From contig ML660204.1 of the NCBI GenBank assembly GCA_007570785.1, positions 682,001 through 746,000 on the forward strand: DNA of 64,000 nt, written 5' to 3'. This DNA is from Antilocapra americana. Taxonomy: Eukaryota; Chordata; Mammalia; Artiodactyla; Antilocapridae. The stretch's first letter is position 1; the number at the start of each line of letters is the position of its first letter. Made by a program: the position numbers and the translations under genes. Shown here one piece after another: positions 45,155 through 56,044 of the stretch. The notes under the pieces were generated by a model. The model had not been told where the DNA came from. It saw only the letters and a list, made by a program, of their open reading frames with translations, and did not search any database.

Positions 45155-46229
45155 TACTTTTATTACCATTATGTTTGGTCAAGTCCTAGTTTTGTTTATT
45201 ACCAAAGAGGTGCATCACCAGCTTTAATGTACCCAGGAAACACCCTAGGAGGGGGTGTCTTGGTAAAAATGCAGACTGGTTTACTATATCTAGACATAAA
45301 TTCTACATTTCTAATAAGCTCTCAGGGCACATGGGTGCCTTGATCATACAGAACAGCCTTGGACAAACAAGGATCTCCCGAGCCCTGCACCTACCAAGTG
45401 TTAAATATTATTGACCAAAACGAATGCCCTTTCAATGCTTCATCTGTAAACTAGGTAAAATACATATGCCACAGGATCTCAACTAACTAAACATTTAGTA
45501 CACAAGAATGTGCAGGAAAGAACTTTCTACAATGAAAACAAAGATAGACAAGCGGAGGTGGTAGAATTATTAGTCTTACTATTCACAGTGCTGAATCTAC
45601 AACATTGTGAAGTCTAAATTTATAGAGGCAGTTATTAGCATAAATGAAAAGAAGGCTCAAATTCCCTTGCTCGGAAGAGATACTCTATTCAAGAATCCTC
45701 TAAGAATTCTAGCAGAACACAACAGCTTCTCAAGGGATTTCCAAATCAAAAGCTCTGAAACTTTAGAAATGTCATTTGATGGCCAAGGAAGAACCACTTT
45801 GGCAGGGAGACTGTGGCCATTTGAGACACTGAACTTCACAAGTGATTCCACTCTGTCTCCCAGAGTTGGCCAGCCTTCTCCCAGGAACCTTCATCAGCAA
45901 AGATCCTGAGTTAGGAGAGCAACGCCAACAGCAATGAAACAGATGGGCACTGCCCTGGGACAGCCCACACCTGCCACTCCACAAGCTGGCAAAGAGCCAG
46001 ACTTCAAGAAAAGCAGGGCTTCTGATGTCTTGGGGGAGGCTTCAAACAAACGCACCTGGCTATCTACCCTGTAGGATCTCCTCCCCAGAGGCTCTAAGTA
46101 CGATGTTTATACCTTGTGCCTCTCCTCCAAGGATTCACAGGGAACCAGAGCTAATTCTTCCACACAGGGCACCTTACCAAAAAGCTGTCTTATCATTTTC
46201 AAGGCAGATGGCACCACCAGCATCTACCT

Positions 46230-47010
46230 AATTGCTCAGGCCAAAAACCCAGGAATCATCTGATTCCTTGCCCTCAACCACCATCCCGTTGGTTTCACCT
46301 CCACGACACATCCCCAGTCCATCCTCTTATACCATCTCTACTGCCAACACCCTAGAAAGCCACCATCACCTCTCACTTGGCCTCCGAACGACTGTCCAGG
46401 CTGCCATTCTTATACCTCTTAAAATTCACTAGCCACAGAGGCCAAAGTGATTTTTAAGAAACACAAAACAGATCATGCCACTTCCTTCTTAGAGCCTTCA
46501 ATGCTTTCCCATTGCTTGTGGAGTAAAAGCGTACCTCTGTGCTCTGCGCTACAGGCCCTGCATGACCTGAAGCCTCACCCCCATCCATCCCCCACACGCC
46601 CACTTGCTCCAGCCACTCTGAGTCTTCTTTTGGTTCCCAGAATTTACCAAGCTTATTCCCACCTCAGAGACTTTACCCCTGCTCTTCTGCCACATTTTCA
46701 AATGGCTGGCCCCTTTCTGGCCACAAGTCTCAGCAAAAATGCCATCATCTTAGAGTAACCTTCTTCGACCACCCAGTTTAAGTAGCAGCACCCCCATGGC
46801 GAAGTTACTCTCCACGACACACTGTTTTACTGTTTTCATAGTACTTATTTCCATCCAAATGACCTTGTTCATTTACTGGTTTCTTTTTCTGCTGCTGCCA
46901 TTAGAATGCAAGCTGCATGAGAGCAAGGACCTCACCCACCTCTCTAGCATCACAGCTCCAGGCTAGAACTGTACCTGACACACACCAAGTGTTCAGCAAA
47001 TGAACGAAAC
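46230..47010 (+). mobile_element. L2 LINE 3' region (about 0.8 kb)
   Basis: A long ordered L2 match: 'caaagtgatttttaagaaac', 'cctgcatgacctgaagcctc', 'tgcaagctgcatgagagcaa', 'gttcagcaaatgaacgaaac'. It is the best preserved L2 in the window, with no intact frame. Confidence 0.8.
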
Positions 47011-47014
47011 TGAG

Positions 47015-47230
47015 CCAGTAGGGGTAAGAGCACTGAACTTGGGAGTCAGAAGGCCTGGAGGTCAATGTGAAATGGGCCACCTACTAGCAGCCTGGCTTCT
47101 CTTACCTCAGATCCCTCGACTGTAAAATGAGAATCTCAATCTGCACCTTCCTGTCCTCACAGGGTCACTGATAGACCAAATGAGTAAAGACATGCTTAAG
47201 CATTCTTGTAAACCACCAGACACCGTAAAG
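47015..47230 (-). repeat. MIR SINE
   Basis: In reverse: 'gagcactgaacttgggagtc', 'cctggcttctcttacctcag', 'tgtaaaatgagaatctcaat'. Confidence 0.65.
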
Positions 47231-47829
47231 AGGGCACTGAATTATTAACCAGCACAACAAAAGGTTCTTTCTCAGGGACCCATAAATGAGGGGAAAAAGA
47301 GCAAGCAGACAGAGAGCAAGCCAAGACTTCTAGCCCAGGCAACCCAACAGAAACCTAAGGACACCAGATGTGAATCCACACCTTTACACCCAGCAGGGGC
47401 AAACACAAGACATGAACTCACTTAAAGACATCAAATTCAATTCAAATGCGAGCGATATGCAAATTAAGGTCCGAGGTCCTTGAAGAATGTGGTGGAGCTG
47501 GGGCTGATCCCACATGCTCCACGAGCTTGGCAAATAGGGATTTGGTAAACACTGACTGAACTGGGAGTCAGACAACCAGACCCAGCATCTGGACCATCAG
47601 CTTTCGTTTTTCTTTGCAACCCATTCTGACATGGGATTACAGGTTCCTGGGGCAACCCTGTAACAGTGACATTTATACCATACTATGACAGCTACTGTTT
47701 CATGAATTCAGTGACCCTGTGAAGTTGACAAGACCTAGTATCATCAGCATATGCTTTAATTTATTCATTCACTAACCATCATTAAAATATAAAGTATAAT
47801 TTGGGTTATTTAGACTATGTTAAGCCTAA

Positions 47830-48065
47830 ATAAAAATAGTTGATGTTTACCAAAACTGCCAGGCACTTCACATGTATTAGGCATACATAAATCCTACAAC
47901 AGCCAAGGATGGTGGTTACTATTATTACCCTACTTTTCCAGATGCTGAAACTGTAGTACAAAAAAGGAAAGTAAATTACTCAGTGGCACACAACTTGGAA
48001 GCAGCGGAGCCGAGATTTGAACCCAGGCAGCTTCATTTCATGCTTTTAAACCACTAGCATGCAAT
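47830..48065 (+). repeat. MIR SINE
   Basis: 'tgccaggcacttcacatgta', 'ccagatgctgaaactgtagt', 'gccgagatttgaacccaggc', 'catgcttttaaaccacta'. It is well preserved. Confidence 0.75.
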
Positions 48066-48339
48066 CAGAATTGCACAATAGCACTAAAAGGACTCATTAG
48101 CTTACTCCTCTCATTTTAAAGAGGAGGGGTCAGGAGGACAGAGAAACCCCTTTAAACATTCCAACTCTGTTCTGAAGTTCACACTTTGGGTGGTATCTAT
48201 TTAACTGAAGCTTTATGTAAGATCTTGTTTCCTTGTCAGTGGAAGAAAAGCCTCTAGCAACAGCAGTCAGAAGGAACAAAAGAATACCCTATGGCTTTGT
48301 AACAGCTACCGCTGAGAAACCAAAGATATCAGGGTACAG

Positions 48340-48535
48340 AGAAGAAAATACAGGATTTACCTGGAAATGTGTCCAGCTCCATCACTTAATAGGTATAAAA
48401 TTCTTAGGCAAGTCATTCACTTTTCTTAGCCTCAGTTTCCTCATCTTCGAAATGGAGATGACATCACCACCTACCTGGCAAAGTCTATGTGAAAATTAAA
48501 TGAGATAATATACCTGAAAAGTGCTTCGTAATCAT
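48340..48535 (-). repeat. MIR SINE
   Basis: In reverse: 'ttaggcaagtcattcacttt', 'agcctcagtttcctcatctt', 'gtgaaaattaaatgagataa'. Confidence 0.75.
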
Positions 48536-48538
48536 ATA

Positions 48539-48700
48539 TAGCTGACCCTCAGTATTTGCGGGAAATTGGTTGCAGGAGCCCCGGTGGATACCAAAATCCA
48601 TGGATGCTCAAGTTCTTTATACATAAAGGTGAAGTACATAACTTCTTTTGAAAAAAAAATCGCATCCACACAGTTCAAACCTGTGTTGTTTAAGAGCCAA
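48539..48700 (+). mobile_element. Tigger-type DNA transposon fragment
   Basis: 'agctgaccctcagtatttgc', 'ggataccaaaatccatggat' and 'cacagttcaaacctgtgttg' match a TcMar-Tigger-type element, shortened internally. Confidence 0.6.
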
Positions 48701-49039
48701 TCACACTTGAAAACAGCTATTACTGTTTCAAGCACTTCTCAAAAGACAGAAACAGAACTGTCTTCTGGAAGAGTCAACAAGACCTAAGTAAAAAAATAAA
48801 ACTATAACCTCAACTATCAACAAGGACTTGACCCCAGGGTTTCCCCCATCGGGGCTATTATGCAGAAATCCATACCACCTCCCTTGCTCTTAGCAGAATG
48901 AAGAAGTAAAACTGACTGGGGATGCCAACAAATGAAGAACATCCATATGAGCTGGTGCACTACACACTTAAAACCCTACCTGTCTCAAAGTCAACCCCTC
49001 CAGGAAGCCTTACCCAAACCACCCCACATGCCTCCTAAC

Positions 49040-49390
49040 AGCTTGTTGACACTTACTATGTGCCAAGCTACTTGACATACCCGTCTTACTGGATTCCCAC
49101 TGCAGTTCATTAACGCATTTTAGATAAGAAAACAAGGCTCAGAGATTAATTTCCCCAAGGCCACACCATTACTAAGTGGAGATGCAGAGTCTCAAATCCA
49201 GACACTCGGACTTCAAGTTGGACTCTTGGCCTTTCTTCTCCCCACTGAGGGCACTTCCAGCATATCTCAAACACTCCGAGCAGCAAGTGTTAGAACCCCA
49301 CTGGGCAAACAGGTCAACTGAGGCCAAGAGGGAAAGGGACTTGCCCAAGGTCACACAGTGAGCCAGGGGCAGCGCCAAGATTCGGACCCC
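49040..49390 (+). repeat. Two MIR-like fragments
   Basis: The first (about 49040-49210) has 'ttgacacttactatgtgcca' and 'gccacaccattactaagtgg'. The second (about 49270-49390) has 'ggacttgcccaaggtcacac'. They abut the CpG island inside intron 1. Confidence 0.6.
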
Positions 49391-49692
49391 AAGCTTTCGC
49401 TTCCCCACCTCCCTTACCGCTTCCCCTCTCCCTCCCGCTTCTCCCCAGAGCTCGGTCTCTGACTTCCACCCCTCGCGGCCGGGTCTGGGGTCAGGCCGCA
49501 CTCCCGCTTGGGGCAGAAGGAGACGAGGCCGCCCGGACTGCCTGAAGATGCCCAGGAGGCAGGGCAGAAGATGCTCCCGCTGCCGGAGCAGCAAAGCCTG
49601 TCGGTGGTGCTGCCGCGGGCCTCCGGGGGAAGATCCCAGGCGGCGGAAAAATCGGCCCTGCCCAGCGGCCCTGGGGCTCCACCCCGACTCAC

Positions 49693-49803
49693 CTGCAGCC
49701 CGAGCTGAAAGCGGGCGGCGGCGGGGGCGGCGGCGAGCCGTGGGCTCAGCCGTTGGCTCAGCCGTTCCCCGCTGCCCCGGATGGGGAGAGAACGAGGCCG
49801 CTC
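49693..49803 (-). other. KIF3B: KIF3B exon 1 (non-coding; start estimated)
   Basis: The donor GGGCTGCAG|GTGAGTCG at 49692-49691 is close to perfect. The exon is 5' UTR only with no ATG in the part shown. It includes an exact tandem 12-bp repeat (49743-49754 and 49755-49766). The upstream limit is a guess placed just below the duplicated promoter motif. Confidence 0.6.
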
Positions 49804-49846
49804 ACTTCCTTAGCAACCGGATCGGCGACCTACTTCCTTAGCAACC
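49804..49846 (-). promoter_or_regulatory. KIF3B: Duplicated ETS/X-box-like promoter motif
   Basis: The 15-mer 'acttccttagcaacc' occurs exactly twice, at 49804-49818 and 49832-49846, a 28-bp period. On the coding strand it reads GGTTGCTAAGGAAGT. GTTGC resembles an RFX X-box half-site and GGAAGT an ETS core. RFX control would suit a ciliary transport gene, but that is inference. Confidence 0.6.
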
Positions 49847-49960
49847 AGTGTCAATTTCAATAACTTTATTGAGACACGAATGACGGTCATTGACAGTCTG
49901 TCAGGCAGGGCCGGGAGGGGCCGGGCCCGGCCAGGTACTGGCGCTTAGTAGGTACCCAAG

Positions 49961-50245
49961 ACCCTTTGGTCCTTTCGCCCATCTAAAGGGGTGTGAGACG
50001 AGCGATACACGGTCTGACTCCACCTGCTAGTATCTCGTGCCTCAGTTTCTCCATCTGTAAAATGTAACGCACTGGTTTTGTTGCGCCCTTTGGCCTTTTC
50101 TAAAGTGCTTTCATGTCTCAAACTCCCATTTAGAGTGCAACAGACTACTCAGCCAAAGATTTAGCGATCATTCCTGTCCCTTCTTTCTCATTCACATGCC
50201 CCTCCCACCCGATTAAGTCAGTCACCTTGTCTCCTATTTAAAGTA
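49961..50245. other. Upstream flank of KIF3B
   Basis: It is mostly unique text with a short reverse MIR piece near 50035-50065 ('tgcctcagtttctccatctg'). No transcript in the opposite direction is supported. Confidence 0.5.
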
Positions 50246-50445
50246 TTAGTCTCTCAGTCGTGTCCGACTCTGCGACCCCGTGGACTGTAGCCAGCCAGGC
50301 TCCTCTGTCCGTGGAATTCTCCAGGCAGTTCTCCAGGCAAACTCTGGAGTGGGTTGGCATTCCCTTCTCCAGGGGATCTTTCTGACCCAGGGATCAAACC
50401 TGGGTCTCCTGCATTGCATGAAGAATTCTTTATCATCTGAACCAG
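50246..50445 (-). mobile_element. Bov-tA-type SINE
   Basis: 'tctcagtcgtgtccgactct', 'gccaggctcctctgtccgtg', with an internal duplication 'ttctccaggcag/ttctccaggcaa'. Confidence 0.9.
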
Positions 50446-50449
50446 TACT

Positions 50450-50860
50450 TCTCAAATATTTCTCCTATCCACCCTTCTCTATCCCCAGTGCCAGTGCCAT
50501 CACATCAGGCCAGGTGTTGCCCTCATCTCTAATCTCCCTGGCATAGTTAAGCTCTATTTCTACTCCTATGTCCAGCCCTGACCTCCCAATCTATTTTCCA
50601 CAAGGTGGGCAAAGTGATCATTTTAAAACATAAAGCAGATTGGGTCACATTATGCTCAACACCATTTAATGGATTTCTACTTCTTTCAAAATCAAGTCCA
50701 AAGCCCTTACTACTTTCTACAGAATCAGGAAAACTCTGTTCTAGCCACATTCACCTCTAAGGCCAGGTTCCAGACCCCCTCCCCCGGCTGCTGTTACCCA
50801 CTGCCACGTGTTGTTGTATCTGCCATGCTTGGTCCATAGTAGGTGGTTGACAAATACGTG
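50450..50860 (+). mobile_element. L2 LINE 3' region
   Basis: 'ggcaaagtgatcattttaaa', 'ttctttcaaaatcaagtcca', 'tgcttggtccatagtaggtg' fit L2. Confidence 0.6.
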
Positions 50861-50867
50861 GGGTCTG

Positions 50868-51070
50868 TACATGCTCAGTCGTGTCCAACTCTTTGTCACC
50901 CCATGGACTGTGGTCTTCCAGGCTCCTCTGCTCATGGAATTTTCCAAACAAGAATACTGGAGAAAGTTGCCATAGTATCTTTCCTGACCCAGGGATTGAA
51001 CCCTTGTGTCAGATGTCTCCTGCATTGGCAAACGGATTCTTTACCACTAGTGCCACCTGGGAAACTCTGA
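50868..51070 (-). mobile_element. Bov-tA-type SINE
   Basis: 'tgctcagtcgtgtccaactc', 'acaagaatactggagaaagt', ending 'agtgccacctgggaaactc'. Confidence 0.9.
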
Positions 51071-51164
51071 ATACCTAGGATGTTCTTCCCCACCCTACAC
51101 CCTACCTTTGTCTAGTGTGGCAAATATTGCTACTTGCTCCCCTCACATTATTTTCTGGCGCCTA

Positions 51165-51510
51165 CACACACAATTAGACAACATTTCACAACCTTCCCTG
51201 TGGTTCAGACCAAGTTCTGGCCAAATGAATATGATGTGTGCCATTCTCAGGCCTAACCCATAAAAACCGCTCATATAATTGTTCATACTTTTTCAGCTTT
51301 AAGGTGAAGGACTTTAAAGGACTTGAAAGTGAAGGACTTCAAGGCTCTAGGAGATGGCTGAGTTGCAGAATAGGAGGAATCTGGTCAATGAGACACCTCT
51401 TAGTAGACAACTGTCCAAACTAAACAAGAAAATAAACTTTTACTGGATTCTGCTACTGAGACAAGGAGAATTTTTGTTAACAGCAGTTAGATGGCCCCAA
51501 CTAAGATATC
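51165..51510 (+). repeat. Old interspersed repeat, family unassigned
   Basis: 'ggcctaacccataaaaaccg', then 'agatggctgagttgcagaat', then 'gaaaataaacttttactgga' and 'ttgttaacagcagttag'. I recognise the pattern as an old mammalian repeat but cannot name it. Confidence 0.4.
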
Positions 51511-52500
51511 TGACACTGAATCATCCTTTGAATCCTTACTTACTTCCCTTCACATGTTAACCCACTCTACGTGCCTACCCAGCATTATTCAATATAGTCA
51601 AGTCAATGAATCATGTTTACCCTATAATAACTACAAACACCGTTTCTACTGAACCCAATAATGTGGGTTTGTGTTTTATTTCTTCCACACTTTTTCATTT
51701 GTTTTCTTTGTAGCTATTGCTCTTTTTTTCTATATGTCTTGAACTTCTTTAGAAATTGTGTCTTGAACTTCTATTAGAAATTGTGTTTAATGGACTGAGC
51801 TAATTTTCTCATTGTTTTTCTCTTTCATCCCTGTTTTTGGCCTTTTTTGTTCTACTCTCTGGGAGATTTCCTCAACTTTAGCATCCATTTCTTCTAAGAA
51901 ATGATTCTGGGCTCACCTTTCAGTTATCAATATTCCTCTCTGCAGACGTTAGATCGCAACTTCCTCCTCCTGTTAAAGTCAGTACTTCCCCTCTGTCTCT
52001 GTCTGCCAAAATTTCTGGACCACTAATGTCTGCCTCCTCTTCTATTCACATTGTGGGCTGATACATTTTTTATTTCTTACTGTCATATTAGCAGGAGTCA
52101 AGGAGAAAAAAAATCCAGCAATACTAGATGTCTAAATTTATAATTTAAAAAAACAGGTACATAAAGAGTATAAATAGCTAGTTCAGAGAAAGGGTATAGA
52201 AAACATGGCTTTCAGACATAAAAAGATGTTCTACACACTCATATTAAAGGAAATGAAAGTTGAAATAACACTGAGACTTTTTTTCACTTATCAGAAAGAA
52301 AAAAACTATGAAAAAAGAAAAAAAGTATGATAAGGCCCCGTTGATGAGAGCCTGGTCTTGGTTCTGTCCTTAGCAAGCTATATAAAACTGTGTAGAAAAA
52401 CAGGATTAGTAATAATAGTACTAAAATGTAGTGTGATCACCTCATCCTTGTTTGCACAGAACTTTTCCTGTTTACTATCAGTCAAAAGTCCCATCTCCTG
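51511..52500. other. Intergenic A/T-rich DNA
   Basis: No gene is seen. A 24-bp imperfect tandem duplication lies at about 51735-51785, where 'tgtcttgaacttct' occurs twice. T-rich and A-rich text around it may be old L1. Confidence 0.4.
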
Positions 52501-52502
52501 GG

Positions 52503-52617
52503 GAATTCCCTGACAGTCCAGTGGTTACGATTCTGAGCTTTCACTGCCAAGGACATGGGTTCAATCCCTGGTCAGTGAACTAAGATCCCATAAACCACAC
52601 AGCATGGGGGAAAAAAA
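52503..52617 (+). mobile_element. CHR-2-type SINE
   Basis: 'gaattccctgacagtccagt' head, 'gggttcaatccctggtcagt', with an A tail. Confidence 0.85.
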
Positions 52618-52619
52618 TC

Positions 52620-53170
52620 CCATCTCCCAAGAAAACTCTCAGCTGGGCAAACCAGGATGGTTATTCCTCCTAGTATGGTGGGGTACTATTTTGATATATT
52701 ACTTAGTATGCTTCCATTTGCTTTCACACTGTGATCCCTTTTCCACCCAACTTAGACTTTGAGACAATTATTGCTCAAGAAAGAGTTGCTTCAGCAGAAA
52801 AATAGAGAAAGGATGTTCTGAATTCTAAAGTCCTGGAGAGGGGACTAACAACATGGAAGAAGTCATTACAAGTCAGAGCAGAGCTCCCAAGCTCCCAGTT
52901 CTGGAGACTTGCTAAGTTTGAGGGAGGAGAGAAAGGGTGAGAATGCAACAGCAAGGAAAGAGGCCAGTGGGGCTGCGATGAGTGGGTCCTGATATGGAGA
53001 TATCATGTGGACCAAAGCAGAAACCCCTCCGCTCCAGCTCCCCACCAGAGCAAACTCCAGCCTAGAAACGATCTGGTCTAATTCCAGTGAATGCCATTGT
53101 GTCAGTCCATTTTAAGCAATAGTAACCAACTCTGGCTGATGATAAGCAGAAACATAATGCATTAAATAAG
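52620..53170. other. Unique intergenic DNA
   Basis: No clear repeat or gene is seen, apart from weak old-repeat-like text near 53020-53145. Confidence 0.4.
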
Positions 53171-53177
53171 AAGTTCA

Positions 53178-53345
53178 AGGACTTCCTTCATAGTCCAGTA
53201 GCCAATTCCCCACACTCCCCAAGCAGGAAGCACAGGTTCAATCCCTGGTCAGGGAACTAGATCCCACATGCCACAGCTATGAGTTCATATGTCACGACTA
53301 AAACCCAGAACAAACAAACAAATAAATAAAAATAATTTTTTAAAA
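53178..53345 (+). mobile_element. CHR-type SINE
   Basis: 'ggacttccttcatagtccag' head, 'ggttcaatccctggtcaggg', with an 'aacaaacaaataaataaa' tail. Confidence 0.8.
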
Positions 53346-53396
53346 AACGAGAGAAGTTCAAAACTCATCAGGAAACTTCTAGAAGTGGGCAGGAAT

Positions 53397-53432
53397 GACA
53401 AGACCAGGTCATGTGACAAGACCAGGTCATGT
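53397..53432. repeat. Exact 18-bp tandem duplication
   Basis: 'gacaagaccaggtcatgt' occurs at 53397-53414 and 53415-53432 with no difference. Confidence 0.95.
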
Positions 53433-53726
53433 GACACTATATTCTATGGAGTCAGTCTGGTGAGGACATTAGGTACCCAACTTTCACCACAGATATCTGG
53501 CCATGGGCACTATCTCAACATCATTCTCATCTACCCTCCACATGAGGTTTTTTGGTAGGCTCAGCTTCTTTGTAACCCAAGCTCTGATTGGTTGAGTCTG
53601 ACTTATATGCCCATCTCATACCCGCAGTGGAAACTATAAAGGCAAACATCTGACTTTTGGCTTCTATGGTGGGAAAAGCCTCTGCCTTCATTTACAAAAC
53701 GAGAATTTCTTGAAAATAAGAAAGGG

Positions 53727-53890
53727 ATTCTGTTGTTTAGTTTCTCAGTTGTGTCTGACTCTTTGCAACCCCGTGGACTGCAGCACGCCAGGCTTCCCTG
53801 TCCTTCACTATGCTCAAACTCATGTCCACTGAGTCAATGATGCCATCCAACCATCTCATCCTCTGTTGCCCCCTTCTCCTTCTGTTCTTA
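53727..53890 (-). mobile_element. Bov-B (RTE) LINE 3' fragment
   Basis: In reverse: 'tttctcagttgtgtctgact', 'ggactgcagcacgccaggct', 'ccatccaaccatctcatcct'. It is the same family as 56505-57005, truncated. Confidence 0.8.
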
Positions 53891-54404
53891 GGCAAGAAAA
53901 AATCCAGTTATAACCAGACATCTCTTTACCAAAGATCTCCATCAGCCCTCCTCCTCACCGTCACTCCGTGAAGACACCTCTCCCCAGCAGCCTCCATGCA
54001 CCCAGTGGCCACCTAGCTGGAATGAAGTCCAATGTGTCGTGAAACTTTGCTTAGTCCCTATCTGACTTGTCCTGTGAAGACATCTCATCTTAATGGCCAG
54101 GAGCATCATGAATCCCCTGTGACAGAGGAGGGCACTGGGTACCTAGGGGTTGGGGGCAGAAGGGGTATGAGGACACAGATCCGTGAGCACCTGTCCCAGG
54201 TGGAAATGAGTGGAGCCAGCTTGCAGTCTCCTCCCAAACCAGGAGAGAAAGACAAAACGCAGCCCAGAAACCCATGGATAATTTTATTTTGATCTCACCC
54301 AGAGAAGATAACTTTTGATAGACTCCATACAGGGTTGACAAATAGCAGATGGCTGGCTCCCCATTGCAAGAGTAAAAAATCACCAAATTTCCTTTCTTTT
54401 CTTG

Positions 54405-54622
54405 ACATTCTAGAGCACTACTATCCAACAGATCTTTCCACAGTGGTGGAAAAATTCTATATTTGATGGTGTCCAATACAGCCAACAGCCATGTATGGCT
54501 ATTGAGTGATATGTAGCCGGTACTACGGAGGAATTAAAATTTTATTTATTCAACTTGAATTAATTTAAGTTTATATGGCTAGGAGTGGGTAGTGGCTACC
54601 CTATTGGATAGCACAACTCTGA
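54405..54622. mobile_element. MER-type nonautonomous DNA transposon
   Basis: 'actactatccaacagatctt' at one end and 'ctattggatagcacaactct' at the other form inverted termini. The middle has 'agccatgtatggctattgag'. A shortened relative lies at 58668-58790. Confidence 0.6.
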
Positions 54623-54649
54623 GATATGAAAAATGTCAAGCATGACTAT

Positions 54650-54875
54650 GGGGTCCAAATGGCCTTGGGTTTGAAGCCCAGTTCCACCTCCACCAGACAG
54701 CTGAGTGTCCCAGTACAAGTCACATTAGCTGTCTGTTACTCAGTTTCCTCATCTGAAAAATGCAGCTATTAATGCCACCGCTCAGGTTTATTGTGAGGAT
54801 AATGGACATACAGAATGGAACAGTGCTTGACACTTAGGAGGTGCTCCAAAAAATGGTGACTCTCTTTCCCTCCTT
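54650..54875 (-). repeat. MIR SINE
   Basis: In reverse: 'tgggtttgaagcccagttcc', 'actcagtttcctcatctgaa', 'ttattgtgaggataatggac'. Confidence 0.7.
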
Positions 54876-55029
54876 ATTGAGTGAGGGTCATGGCTTCCTC
54901 CAGGTAAACAATAGTTGCAGTGTAAGGAGTCCTACCAGTTACAGAGTTTAGTCTTCTTGGAAATTTCATACCAACTGGGGAAGAGGGTTGGAAAGGGATT
55001 GTGTAAAAAGACGAAGAAAGTACATGAAA

Positions 55030-55470
55030 TAAGTCAGGCAGAAAAAAATAAATACCATGTAACCTTACTTCTGTGTGGATTCTAAAACAAATAAGCAATA
55101 AAACAAAAACCAAGCTCATGGATATAGAGAACAGATTGGTGGTTGCCTGAGGCAGGGAGTGACGGCTGGTGAAATAGGTGAAGGGGGTTAAAAGATACAA
55201 ATTTCCAATTATAAAATGAATGTCATCATGATGAAATGTATAGCACAGTAACTAGAGTTAGTAATTCTGTATTGCACATCTGAAAGAAGCTAGGGGACTG
55301 GATCTGAAAAGTTCTCATCACAAGAAAAAAATTGTTGTGACTGTGTGTGGTGACAGATGTTAACTGGGCTTACTGTGGTGATCATCTTGCAACACATATA
55401 TACAAACATGGAATCATCACATTGCACACCTGAAATTAACATAATGTTATGTTAAGTAGATGTCAATGGG
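55030..55470 (+). mobile_element. LINE-1 3' end
   Basis: 'agagaacagattggtggttg', 'gtaattctgtattgcacatc', 'atgttaactgggcttactgt', 'ttgcacacctgaaattaaca'. It is homologous to 1315-1650. Confidence 0.8.
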
Positions 55471-56044
55471 AAAAAAAGATTGCAAAGGGAATGATCTATG
55501 AGAATGTGAAGAGGTGGCATCCCAGCACCCCTTTCAAGAAGAAACAAGATGCTGGGTTTGGACAGAGGCCAAGCACCTGAGACATACTTGATGGTCCTCG
55601 TTTGGCTGAGTACCCAGGATCAGTACGGATGAGATGCTGGCATCTGAAAGAGGCTCTAAGGGCTGGGAATCAAGCTAATGTCTTCTAAATTCACATCTTG
55701 ATGTTTTCTGAAGAAAGCCAGACCAAAGTTGGCCAGTAATGCTTCCTCCTCAGGCACTTAACTGGCTGTATGACCTTGGACAAGTTGGTTCACCTTCTGA
55801 ACCTTGTTTCTCTACGTGCCTCCTGCAAGGCTGCTGTGATAATTCACCCAGAGAATGGGAGGGAAACTGCTTTTCCAGCCGTCAGTCACCATTAATGGTA
55901 GATGATGAAGAAAAACCAATGATGTTTAAAATCTCAGAGCCAGAAGGACATTGTAGAAGCCTAATGACAGAACCAGAACCAGAATGATGTCCCAGGACAG
56001 GGTTTTGTCTTGTTTCTCATCCTCTGGCACAACACAGGTATTTA

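Larger units (their letters stand above)
29220..49692 (-). other. KIF3B: KIF3B intron 1
   Basis: About 20.5 kb, between the exon 1 donor CTGCAG|GTGAGT and the exon 2 acceptor with its pyrimidine tract. The content is dominated by repeats listed individually. Stretches with no repeat I recognise include about 29230-29500, 31980-33130, 35300-35860, 36110-36600, 40560-41540 and 45160-46230. None of them shows exon-like coding text. Confidence 0.75.
12055..49803 (-). other. KIF3B: KIF3B transcription unit (9 exons)
   Basis: This is the extent of the inferred transcript. Exon 1 is non-coding (49693 to about 49803). Exon 2 is 27763-29219, exon 3 24302-24403, exon 4 23967-24089, exon 5 23741-23859, exon 6 19069-19182, exon 7 18282-18387, exon 8 16035-16213, and exon 9 runs from 15463 into the 3' UTR. 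Introns 1 to 8 are about 20473, 3359, 212, 107, 4558, 681, 2068 and 571 bp. Both outer ends are estimates: the start rests on the CpG island and first donor, the end on a polyadenylation signal. Confidence 0.8.
49420..49960. promoter_or_regulatory. KIF3B: CpG island at the KIF3B 5' end
   Basis: This is the only dense CpG stretch of the window ('cgcggccgggtc', 'ggcggcggcgggggcggcgg', 'ccgggcccggcc'), with Sp1-like GC boxes around 49711-49735. It spans the start of intron 1, exon 1 and the upstream promoter. The form suits a TATA-less, broadly expressed gene. Confidence 0.85.

Noticed and set aside
49172..49594. 140-codon minus-strand open frame at the CpG island
   Set aside because: GC-rich DNA gives long chance frames. 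It lies past the exon 1 donor, in intron 1, and has no domain.
49860..50240. Possible opposite-direction gene sharing the KIF3B promoter
   Set aside because: No donor site, start codon in context or coding text follows on the plus strand.
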